5,725 nt of DNA from Alphaproteobacteria bacterium UBA1254 (GTDB lineage Bacteria; Pseudomonadota; Alphaproteobacteria; RF32; CAG-239). The position numbers were made by a program, and so were the translations under genes. Numbering within the stretch: the first letter of the stretch is position 1; each line of letters starts with the position of its first letter. Under the pieces are notes generated by a model. That model ran no database searches. It saw nothing but the letters and a program-made list of their open reading frames with translations, and was not told the DNA's origin. The DNA lies in contig DBVW01000024.1 of NCBI GenBank assembly GCA_002308495.1, forward strand, positions 12,353 through 18,077, written 5' to 3'. Positions 1 through 4,399 of the stretch are shown here, in pieces.

Positions 1-294
1 TTTGCGCACATAATCATAAGGCGCAATCAAACTTTTGAATTCTTTTGTTTGGTAAGTATAAGTTTTTGAGGCATATCCGCCCTTGGTTTCTTCTGTTTCT
101 TCAATTTGAGTGCCAAGCTCAAGAAGAAGCTTATTTAAAGACCTGATGTCAGATAACATCGGCATATTTGAAAGCGTTACTTTCTCATCGGTCAATAAAC
201 TTGCCGTAATTAAGGGAAGCGCCGCGTTTTTGGCACCGCTGATATAAATTTTTCCGTTCAGTTGATTTCCGCCCCTGATTTTAATCTTGTCCAT
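1..294 (-). CDS. murA: UDP-N-acetylglucosamine 1-carboxyvinyltransferase (MurA), N-terminal part
   Basis: MurA transfers enolpyruvate from PEP to UDP-N-acetylglucosamine, the first committed step of peptidoglycan precursor synthesis, in the cytosol. Only the first 98 codons lie in the window; the gene continues past the left edge. The translation starts MDKIKIRGGNQLNGKIYISG and contains the family signature SGAKNAALP at residues 19-27, placing Lys22 and Asn23 at the substrate-binding positions known from E. coli MurA. A later APYDYVRK segment also matches the family. The catalytic Cys near residue 115 lies outside the window. The ATG at 294 is supported by a purine-rich AAGGA site about 8 nt upstream. 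The start overlaps the end of the small gene at 281-436 by 14 bp, so translation is probably coupled and the two share a transcript. Nothing looks broken in the visible part. Confidence 0.95.
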   Translation of the reverse strand, partial: MDKIKIRGGNQLNGKIYISGAKNAALPLITASLLTDEKVTLSNMPMLSDIRSLNKLLLELGTQIEETEETKGGYASKTYTYQTKEFKSLIAPYDYVRK

Positions 295-436
295 GATCTT
301 TTTCCTTTTTTAATTTTTCACGTGCCTCAATTTGAGCCTTACGCTTTTCCAAATTTTTCTTCAAGGCTTTGGCTTCGCGCTCAAACCTCAAATCTTTTCG
401 CTGTTTTTTTTGCGGCTCTTTCATTTTCTTTTCCAT
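281..436 (-). CDS. Small highly charged protein overlapping the murA start
   Basis: This 51-residue reading frame begins MEKKMKEPQKKQRK and ends KEKDHGQD before a TAA at 283-281. It is almost entirely Lys, Arg, Glu, Gln and Ala, with a central LKKNLEKRKAQ segment that would form one amphipathic helix. There is no signal peptide or membrane segment. I recall short charged proteins with a similar LRxNLxxRKAQ core in alphaproteobacteria; that parallel is from memory, and no function can be stated. Its last 14 bp overlap murA, the usual sign of translational coupling. The start is uncertain. The ATG at 436 has no clear ribosome site, whereas the in-frame ATG at 424 (residue 5) has GGAA about 6 nt upstream. 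Gene order, reading-frame length and the overlap make it likely real, but low-complexity composition is a caution. Confidence 0.65.
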   Translation of the reverse strand: MEKKMKEPQKKQRKDLRFEREAKALKKNLEKRKAQIEAREKLKKEKDHGQD

Positions 437-475
437 GTTTTTTGCAATTGCTATACTTTTACCTTAAAGCTTTTA

Positions 476-506
476 TTTTGCAAGCTTTTAAATCAATCTA
501 TACACG
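476..506. repeat. 31-bp direct repeat, copy 1
   Basis: This segment matches 1450-1480 in the same orientation at 30 of 31 positions; the single difference is C485 versus T1459. The shared core includes AAATCAATCTATACACG. The two copies sit 974 bp apart, one on each side of the 600-1385 gene. Each contains TTTGCA and TATACA spaced 16 bp on the plus strand, so it could act as a promoter about 95-110 bp ahead of the next plus-strand gene. A dispersed intergenic repeat is equally possible. Confidence 0.85.
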
Positions 507-517
507 CTGAAGCCTAA

Positions 518-545
518 ATATTATGATTCATTAAACTATTGACAA
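518..545 (-). promoter_or_regulatory. Candidate promoter for the small-ORF/murA transcript
   Basis: Read on the minus strand, TTGTCA (545-540) and TAATAT (523-518) are separated by 16 bp and point toward the gene starting at 436. Transcription would begin near 511, giving a leader of about 75 nt that contains the 31-bp repeat at 476-506. The -35 box overlaps that of the divergent promoter on the other strand. Confidence 0.45.
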
Positions 546-567
546 AATTTATAATAAAGAGTAATAT
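539..567 (+). promoter_or_regulatory. Strong sigma70-type promoter of the 600-1385 gene
   Basis: A consensus -35 TTGACA (539-544) is followed after exactly 17 bp by TAATAT (562-567). The predicted start near 574 leaves a leader of about 25 nt, which holds a GGAGA ribosome site at 589-593, 6-7 nt from the ATG at 600. This is the closest match to consensus in the window. Confidence 0.75.
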
Positions 568-599
568 AAGGCATAAAATGTAACATATGGAGAAATGAA

Positions 600-1385
600 A
601 TGATTCATCCTTTGAAAGCTACAACAATTTATCAACATCTTGCCGATGATACGCAAGAATCTCTTGAAAAAGCGTTTTATGGTTGCCCCAAAGATATGGA
701 AGGTATTGTCTACAGAGCCATTGCAAAATCTTCGCAAGCAACATCAGAAATGATGAAAAAAATGCTTCGCGAGACGGCGTTCGGTTTTACAAAATTGCAA
801 AAAGATTACTCGACCGGAAAAATATATGAAGTGAGCTCTTCTCCGATAAGAGACGAACATGAAACTGCTGATATACATAATTTCAGACCCGAAGCGATCT
901 CGCGGTTAAAAGCTTTTGTTCAATCTCCTGCCATTAAAGACAATGAAGTTGACCTTAATGAATTACTCTACAAAATTGCGGAGCGTATTCCCGGAAGCAC
1001 TCAAGATGTCTTGGACGCCTATAAAACCGCAATCAATAGTCCCCATACGACAGAAACGACGTTGATATATTCCGTTCACAGACTTAATTTTTTAATTCCT
1101 CATCAAAACGGAGAAGCTGCTTGCAAAGATTATGCTAAAGATGCTTTAGATGTATTTTCCGCCGTTGCTGACCCAAAAAATGAGCGCAAGCACACCGGAG
1201 AATCGTTGACGGATTTTTATTATACCATTAGGTTCTTTGCTCCTTATGATTCTAAACGGGTTACCGCTTTGGTAAATGAGATGAAAAAATCAAAAAAGAA
1301 CACCAAGGAATCTCTTGAAATGGCCAATAAAGCTCTGTTAGCCGCAACGAAAGTTAAGGCAGACACAAAGCAGAGAGACTTATAA
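600..1385 (+). CDS. Unrecognised 261-residue helical-repeat protein
   Basis: I do not recognise a family. The protein has no signal peptide or membrane span and is likely cytosolic and mostly alpha-helical. Internal repeats are visible: residues 119-154, 155-202 and 203-238 each start with Leu, place a Pro exactly 12 residues later (P131, P167, P215) and end in a Thr/Glu/Ser turn (TTETT, HTGES, NTKES). A fourth unit seems to start at Leu239, and TQESL at 18-22 resembles the same turn near the N-terminus. Units of about 36 residues with two helices suggest an alpha-solenoid of the broad TPR/PPR/OPR kind, which usually binds protein or RNA; this is inference. The ATG at 600 has a GGAGA site and a consensus promoter. 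The gene is monocistronic, ending at a strong terminator, and lies between two 31-bp direct repeats. There is no frameshift or truncation. Confidence 0.85.
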   Translation: MIHPLKATTIYQHLADDTQESLEKAFYGCPKDMEGIVYRAIAKSSQATSEMMKKMLRETAFGFTKLQKDYSTGKIYEVSSSPIRDEHETADIHNFRPEAISRLKAFVQSPAIKDNEVDLNELLYKIAERIPGSTQDVLDAYKTAINSPHTTETTLIYSVHRLNFLIPHQNGEAACKDYAKDALDVFSAVADPKNERKHTGESLTDFYYTIRFFAPYDSKRVTALVNEMKKSKKNTKESLEMANKALLAATKVKADTKQRDL

Positions 1386-1421
1386 AAATAAATATCAATA
1401 AAACCGAAAGTGCAATATTAC

Positions 1422-1453
1422 ACCCACCGGACAAACCGGTGGGTATTTTTTTT
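1422..1453 (+). terminator. Rho-independent terminator after the helical-repeat gene
   Basis: A perfect 9-bp stem, ACCCACCGG (1422-1430) with CCGGTGGGT (1436-1444), has a 5-nt loop and is followed by eight T residues at 1446-1453. It lies 37 nt after the stop codon at 1385. Its T-run leads directly into the second copy of the 31-bp repeat. Confidence 0.92.
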
Positions 1454-1480
1454 GCAAGTTTTTAAATCAATCTATACACG
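1450..1480. repeat. 31-bp direct repeat, copy 2
   Basis: Same-orientation copy of 476-506 with one mismatch. It begins in the T-run of the terminator of the 600-1385 gene and ends about 110 bp before the flavoprotein start. Matching ends at G1480, after which the two flanks diverge completely. The TTTGCA/TATACA pair is present in this copy too. Confidence 0.85.
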
Positions 1481-1510
1481 GCAACATACGATAAAATTTA
1501 AATGAATAAG

Positions 1511-1549
1511 TCATTGAAAGCACCTTGACTTAAAGAATGGTTTCAATGA
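1511..1549. promoter_or_regulatory. Inverted repeat around the -35 box: candidate operator
   Basis: TCATTGAAA at 1511-1519 is perfectly complementary to TTTCAATGA at 1541-1549. The symmetry continues inward by CA/TG (1521-1522 with 1538-1539) after one mismatched position. The 15-bp spacer contains the TTGACT -35 box, so a dimeric regulator bound here would cover the promoter of the flavoprotein/symporter operon. No regulator gene is adjacent. If transcribed from further upstream, the same sequence could fold as an RNA hairpin, but it lacks a T-run and is not a terminator. Confidence 0.6.
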
Positions 1550-1553
1550 TTAT
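1525..1553 (+). promoter_or_regulatory. Candidate promoter of the flavoprotein/symporter operon
   Basis: TTGACT (1525-1530) and GATTAT (1548-1553) are spaced 17 bp, a good -35 with a modest -10. The predicted start near 1560 gives a leader of roughly 30 nt. The weak -10 and the surrounding inverted repeat fit a regulated rather than constitutive promoter. Confidence 0.5.
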
Positions 1554-1589
1554 TTTGATATATGCCAATTTTTTTTAGGAGAAATGATA

Positions 1590-2105
1590 ATGAAAATTTT
1601 AGTATTAAACGGCAGTCCGACCAAAAACGGCAACACGCTCGCCCTTGTTAACGCTTTTAAAGAAGGCGCAGAATCAAAGGGACACGAGGTAACTGTTTTG
1701 AATGTTGCTCATAAAAAAGTGAACGGATGCATGGCCTGTGAATATTGTCACGGCGCCGGAAACGGAAAATGTGTACAAAAAGATGATATGCAAGAAATTT
1801 ATCCTTATTTGACGGATGCGGATATGATTACGTTTGCCTCACCGATTTATTACTTTACAATGTCGGCACAACTTGAGGCCGTTATTCATCGCTTTTATGC
1901 CATTAATCAGCCTCAAAAGGCAAAATATACTGCCTTATTGCTCTCTTCTTATTCACCCGGTGTTTATACGGCCGCCGTTGCGCAGTATAAGGATATGATC
2001 GGATATATGGGCATGACGGATAAAGGAATTGTAACGGCAGATAACTCCACAAACAAAACGCCTGCCAAATTAGAAGAGGCCAAAAAATTAGGCGCAAGTT
2101 TATAA
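1590..2105 (+). CDS. Flavodoxin-fold NAD(P)H-dependent FMN reductase, iron-sulfur-flavoprotein-like
   Basis: This 171-residue cytosolic protein belongs to the NADPH-dependent FMN reductase / flavodoxin-like family. It starts MKILVLNGSP; GSPTKNGNT at residues 8-16 is the FMN phosphate-binding loop after strand 1, and ASPIYYFTMSAQLEAVIHR at 83-101 is the second conserved flavin-contact region. Four cysteines, C47, C50, C53 and C61, form CX2CX2CX7C, which fits the compact CX2CX2CX4-7C motif that binds a 4Fe-4S cluster in archaeal iron-sulfur flavoproteins. Electron transfer between a cluster and FMN is therefore plausible, but the substrate is unknown. The start at 1590 is preferred over the ATG at 1584: AGGAG (1577-1581) lies 8 nt from the former and only 2 nt from the latter. 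A symporter gene follows after 16 bp, so the two are very likely co-transcribed. Confidence 0.9.
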   Translation: MKILVLNGSPTKNGNTLALVNAFKEGAESKGHEVTVLNVAHKKVNGCMACEYCHGAGNGKCVQKDDMQEIYPYLTDADMITFASPIYYFTMSAQLEAVIHRFYAINQPQKAKYTALLLSSYSPGVYTAAVAQYKDMIGYMGMTDKGIVTADNSTNKTPAKLEEAKKLGASL

Positions 2106-2121
2106 AATAAGGAAAACGAAT

Positions 2122-3459
2122 ATGGACTTCACTCAACTGATCATTTTGATTTCGCTTTTGAGTTTTATTTTTGTCGGGCTTTTGGTTAAAAAAAGCAGTT
2201 CGTCGTCTTACCGTGAATTTACGATGAGCCGAAACAAGCTTAATTGGTTTATTATCGCAACCGGCATCAGCATGACCTTTGCCGGCGGAGCGGCGATTTT
2301 AACAACCGCATCCATAGGTTATATGTTCAAATGGTATGCTTTAATCGACCCGTCCGCTTTAATGGTCGGGCTTTTGATTGTGCTTATTTTGTATCATATA
2401 TATAAAAACGACAAAGGCACAACCATATCCGATTTATTATCAGCTCAAGATAAAAAGCTCACCGTTTTAATCGGCATGATCACATCATTTACTTTCCTTC
2501 TTATCGTAGCGGCCAATTTTGTTGCTTTAGGAAAGCTGCTTTCTCCCTATTTTCCGGCGGTTCATCCGTTATTAATTAAATTTGTTGTCTCAACTTTGGT
2601 CTTTTCTTATGTATTTTTCGGCGGTTTTAATTCCGTTACCAAAACAGATATCTTGCAATATGTGTTAATTTTTACCTTATTGGTTGCCCCTGTCTTTTGT
2701 TTTGTTATCGCAAATTTCACGGAGGATGCGCCATCTTTAATTTCTCACAAATTTGAAGTGATGCCTCTTGATTATATTGTTTTGTTTTCAATACCTGTCC
2801 TTTTTATGCCCTTATCTCAAGACATTAATTTAAGAATAAAATCCGCAAAAAATGAAAAAAACGGCAAAATCGGTTTAATGATGGGCGGAATCTTTTATTT
2901 CACCATTGCTTTGAGTGTTGCTTATATCGGTATATATATGGGAAATCATAATATAACGCTTACAGACCCTGAGCAGGCTGTTCCTCTCTTTTTCAAAGAA
3001 CATTTTCCGAAAGTCGGCTTTTTTGCTATTATTGCATCGCTTGCGGCCATTATATCAACATTAGATTCTTATATTTTAAATTCGATTATATCTTTCTCAA
3101 ACGATATTATCAAACCGCTTTCAAAGAACAAAAACAAAGCTTCCAAAAACATTAAAATCGCTTCTTTGATTACCTATGTCGTTGCGATGATGATTGCTCT
3201 TTTCTTTAATAAAATACTGGCCTTAACGCTTACTTCGTTGCTGATATACATATCTGTCTTGTCTCCGATTGCTTTGGCAAATAAGCTGAAAATTTCCGAA
3301 AAAAAGATTTTTATCGGCTCGTTGATTAATATCGGCGTCATTATTCTTGTTGAAGTTATGCGTTTTTCCTTATCACCAAAAGCTTTAATCTATCCCTTAA
3401 TCGGCTGTTTTGTGATGCTTATTTTGAAAATATTTGAATTTGTAACAGCGCGCAGATAA
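2122..3459 (+). CDS. Sodium:solute symporter family (SSS) transporter
   Basis: This 445-residue inner-membrane protein has about 13 hydrophobic spans, the usual topology of the SSS family (PutP/vSGLT type), which couples solute uptake to sodium entry. Family landmarks run in order: a TM region with GISMTFAGGAAIL (residues 48-60), VFFGGFNSVTKTDILQY at 164-180 (the conserved GG...V..TD..Q segment), LSQDINLRIKSAKNEKNGK at 231-249 (the usual Q...R...A cytoplasmic loop), and ISTLDSYILN at 311-320, where Ser312/Thr313 align with the sodium-site Ser/Thr of TM8 in PutP and vSGLT. Substrate cannot be read from sequence. The length is toward the short end for the family. An AAGGAA site (2109-2114) lies 7 nt before the ATG, and the stop of the flavoprotein gene is only 16 bp away, indicating one operon. 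No frameshift is visible. Confidence 0.9.
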   Translation: MDFTQLIILISLLSFIFVGLLVKKSSSSSYREFTMSRNKLNWFIIATGISMTFAGGAAILTTASIGYMFKWYALIDPSALMVGLLIVLILYHIYKNDKGTTISDLLSAQDKKLTVLIGMITSFTFLLIVAANFVALGKLLSPYFPAVHPLLIKFVVSTLVFSYVFFGGFNSVTKTDILQYVLIFTLLVAPVFCFVIANFTEDAPSLISHKFEVMPLDYIVLFSIPVLFMPLSQDINLRIKSAKNEKNGKIGLMMGGIFYFTIALSVAYIGIYMGNHNITLTDPEQAVPLFFKEHFPKVGFFAIIASLAAIISTLDSYILNSIISFSNDIIKPLSKNKNKASKNIKIASLITYVVAMMIALFFNKILALTLTSLLIYISVLSPIALANKLKISEKKIFIGSLINIGVIILVEVMRFSLSPKALIYPLIGCFVMLILKIFEFVTARR

Positions 3460-3461
3460 GC

Positions 3462-3500
3462 TTGTCCTCCTGAAAGGTGGCAAATATATATTTAATTTTT
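3462..3500 (+). terminator. Weak terminator-like hairpin after the symporter gene
   Basis: TTGTCCTCCT (3462-3471) and AGGTGGCAA (3475-3483) pair around a GAA loop, with a U-U mismatch and a bulged T. An AT-rich tract ending in TTTTT (3496-3500) follows. It begins 3 nt after the symporter stop. The imperfect stem and distant T-run make termination probably incomplete. It shares the 10-mer GAAAGGTGGC with the strong terminator at 4003-4029. Confidence 0.4.
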
Positions 3501-3502
3501 CC

Positions 3503-3531
3503 TCGACAAAAGAAATAATTTATGATATAGT
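3503..3531 (+). promoter_or_regulatory. Promoter of the 3563-3973 gene
   Basis: TCGACA (3503-3508) and TATAGT (3526-3531) are spaced exactly 17 bp, each differing from consensus at one position, and a TG at 3523-3524 gives an extended -10. The predicted start near 3538 leaves a 25-nt leader carrying AGGAG at 3551-3555, 7 nt from the ATG. Confidence 0.7.
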
Positions 3532-3543
3532 TTGTGTATCATA
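3521..3543. promoter_or_regulatory. Inverted repeat over the -10 box and start site: candidate operator
   Basis: TATGATA (3521-3527) is perfectly complementary to TATCATA (3537-3543). Two more inner positions pair if a G-T is allowed, giving 9-bp arms around GTTTG. The dyad covers the -10 box and the predicted transcription start, the classic place for a repressor. Its AT-rich content means some symmetry could be chance. Confidence 0.45.
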
Positions 3544-3562
3544 GTTAAGTAGGAGAAATATT

Positions 3563-3973
3563 ATGAAAGCAGAAGATAAATTGATTAAGGGCGGTTTTAT
3601 TGACAATAGTCTTGCATATGTAAAATATTTAAGACATCTTGATAAAATTTTTGATGCAGTCATAGATTATGGATATGTTGACAGGATTATTCCGGAGCAT
3701 ATTGATAACCCTTATGTCGGACGTAAAGACACGGAGGAATATTGTGCTTTTCGTGTAAGAACACAAGATAAAGAAGAATTTGAGAATATAATGAAAGATT
3801 TAAATATCTATTTAACCAAAGAAATGCTGAAAAAAGACGGTGAAGAAAAAGAGTTTTATATGTTTAAATCCCGAAATCTTCCCGAATTGCGCTCCATTGT
3901 CAGAGGAAGCGTTAAAATTAAGGAACAAGAGGCGATGATCGCTCACGCCATAACTTCAAAACAATACAAATAA
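3563..3973 (+). CDS. Unrecognised 136-residue soluble protein
   Basis: I do not recognise a family. The protein begins MKAEDKLIKGGFIDN, has no signal peptide or membrane span, contains a single cysteine (C61), and is rich in Lys, Glu, Asp and Tyr. A likely helix at residues 15-36 (SLAYVKYLRHLDKIFDAVID is its core) is followed by YVDRIIPEHIDNPYVGRKD, then CAFRVRTQDKEEFENIMKDL, which looks like a strand and helix, and EFYMFKSRNLPELRSIVRG. This suggests a small mixed alpha/beta domain. It has its own near-consensus promoter, a candidate operator over the start site, a strong AGGAG ribosome site and a strong downstream terminator, so it is a complete regulated single-gene unit. There is no partner gene of toxin-antitoxin type. 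Codon use resembles its neighbours. The clean expression signals are the main evidence that it is real. Confidence 0.8.
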   Translation: MKAEDKLIKGGFIDNSLAYVKYLRHLDKIFDAVIDYGYVDRIIPEHIDNPYVGRKDTEEYCAFRVRTQDKEEFENIMKDLNIYLTKEMLKKDGEEKEFYMFKSRNLPELRSIVRGSVKIKEQEAMIAHAITSKQYK

Positions 3974-4002
3974 CAATTCGTCGTGTCTCTTTGATCTATT
4001 TT

Positions 4003-4029
4003 AAAAGCCACCTCGAAAGGTGGCTTTTT
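4003..4029 (+). terminator. Strong bidirectional terminator after the 3563-3973 gene
   Basis: A perfect 11-bp stem, AAAAGCCACCT (4003-4013) with AGGTGGCTTTT (4018-4028), has a CGAA loop and a T-run to 4029. It lies 29 nt after the stop at 3973. Because A-rich and T-rich arms flank the GC core, it can also act on minus-strand transcripts coming from the region at 4035-4166. Confidence 0.92.
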
Positions 4030-4053
4030 GTTATTGGAGCGGGCAATGGGATT
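4025..4053. repeat. 29-nt direct repeat, copy A
   Basis: Identical to 4197-4225, offset 172 bp. The preceding GTGGC of each terminator arm also matches, apart from one extra T in copy B. The repeat therefore spans the end of a terminator, a GTTA linker and the last 19 nt of tRNA-Gly read on the minus strand. Confidence 0.9.
4035..4053 (-). pseudogene. 3'-end fragment of tRNA-Gly
   Basis: On the minus strand these 19 nt are identical to the final 19 nt of the intact tRNA-Gly: the last three T-loop bases, the 3' T-stem strand, the 3' acceptor strand, U73 and CCA. Homology stops inside the T-loop at 4053/4054. No D arm or anticodon arm precedes it, so it cannot be a functional tRNA. It is either a relic of a duplicated tRNA locus or an attachment-site-like duplication left by an integrating element. 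Confidence 0.75.
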
Positions 4054-4166
4054 ACTTCGCTTACGCTCCGTTCACTGCGCTCATCGCTAAAGCGACCGCG
4101 ATACTGCCGTCTTGCTTTCGCTTGTAGTCGGACCACTTTCTCGTGGGTCCTTATCCCGCCTCTCCT
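4054..4166. other. GC-richer non-coding island with hairpins
   Basis: This stretch is visibly more GC-rich than its AT-rich surroundings and lies between the two copies of the tRNA-end/terminator segment. It contains a TCGC/GCGA hairpin (4084-4095) and a 7-bp bulged hairpin (4130-4136 with 4143-4150, loop TTTCTC). ATCCCGC near 4153-4159 can pair with GCGGG or GGGAT in the adjacent tRNA fragment (4039-4052). On the minus strand it shows a rough periodic series of GAGCG/GAACG/AAGCG words. Open frames crossing it are short and of biased composition and look spurious. It could be a degraded mobile fragment, a dispersed tRNA-associated repeat, or a structured RNA. Confidence 0.5.
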
Positions 4167-4169
4167 AAC

Positions 4170-4204
4170 AACAAAAAAGCCACTATAAAAGTGGCTTTTT
4201 TGTT
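4170..4204 (-). terminator. Bidirectional terminator of tRNA-Gly
   Basis: A perfect 15-bp inverted repeat, AACAAAAAAGCCACT (4170-4184) with AGTGGCTTTTTTGTT (4190-4204), has a 5-nt loop. It begins 2 nt beyond the encoded CCA of tRNA-Gly (3' end at 4207) and ends that minus-strand transcript. The six-T arm on each strand makes it effective in both directions. Confidence 0.9.
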
Positions 4205-4225
4205 ATTGGAGCGGGCAATGGGATT
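4197..4225. repeat. 29-nt direct repeat, copy B
   Basis: Copy identical to 4025-4053. Here the last 19 nt (4207-4225) belong to the intact tRNA-Gly gene and the first part to its terminator, so this is presumably the original and 4025-4053 the derived copy. Confidence 0.9.
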
Positions 4226-4281
4226 CGGACCCACGACATCAACCTTGGCAAGGTTGCGCTCTACCCCTGAGCTATACCCGC
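4207..4281 (-). tRNA. tRNA-Gly (anticodon GCC)
   Basis: The 75-nt minus-strand sequence starts GCGGGTATAGCTC and ends in an encoded CCA after U73, the glycine discriminator. The cloverleaf is complete: 7-bp acceptor stem with one G-U pair, GCTC/GAGC D stem with a short AGGGGTA loop, CAACC/GGTTG anticodon stem with loop TTGCCAA (anticodon GCC, at 4249-4247), and GTGGG/CCCAT T stem. It reads GGC and GGU glycine codons. The T-loop is TCCGAAT rather than the near-universal TTCGAAT: C replaces U at position 55 (plus-strand 4228). That could weaken the G18-U55 elbow contact and removes the pseudouridine-55 target. A promoter lies just upstream and a strong terminator just downstream. Confidence 0.96.
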
Positions 4282-4299
4282 ATTGCGTTAATGGGTTAC

Positions 4300-4327
4300 T
4301 TAATATCACATCAAAAATAAAATGCAA
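4300..4327 (-). promoter_or_regulatory. Promoter of tRNA-Gly
   Basis: On the minus strand TTGCAT (4327-4322) and TATTAA (4305-4300) are spaced 16 bp. Transcription would start near 4293, about 12 nt before the mature 5' end at 4281. The tRNA is thus probably transcribed from its own promoter, independently of thrS. Confidence 0.55.
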
Positions 4328-4363
4328 GCACTTTTTTTCATTTTTTGCATATTTTTTTATAAG

Positions 4364-4388
4364 AAAGGGAAGCAAATCGCTTCCCTTT
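4364..4388 (-). terminator. Terminator downstream of thrS
   Basis: A perfect 10-bp stem, AAAGGGAAGC (4364-4373) with GCTTCCCTTT (4379-4388), lies 11 nt beyond the thrS stop at 4400. On the minus strand its tail is an interrupted TTTCTTAT. On the plus strand the T-run is longer (4386-4391, then 4393-4401), so it also blocks plus-strand read-through into thrS. Confidence 0.8.
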
Positions 4389-4399
4389 TTTGTTTTTTT

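Noticed and set aside
262..737. Plus frames at 262-517 and a minus frame at 549-737
   Set aside because: They are antisense to murA, the small charged ORF or the 600-1385 gene, rich in Phe/Leu from A/T-rich antisense, and have no supporting start signals.
1584..1592. ATG at 1584 as the flavoprotein start
   Set aside because: The AGGAG site would be only 2 nt away; the ATG at 1590 gives normal spacing and the usual MKILVLNGSP start of the family.
1903..2136. Minus-strand frame antisense to the flavoprotein gene
   Set aside because: The sense strand encodes a clear FMN-reductase-family protein; the antisense frame has no recognisable content.
3563..3973. Toxin or antitoxin role for the 136-residue protein, prompted by the palindromic promoter
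   Set aside because: There is no second small gene nearby and no recognisable toxin, antitoxin or DNA-binding motif.
4025..4225. A complete integrated element between tRNA-Gly end copies
   Set aside because: Only 172 bp separate the copies, with no integrase or other gene; at most it is a scar.
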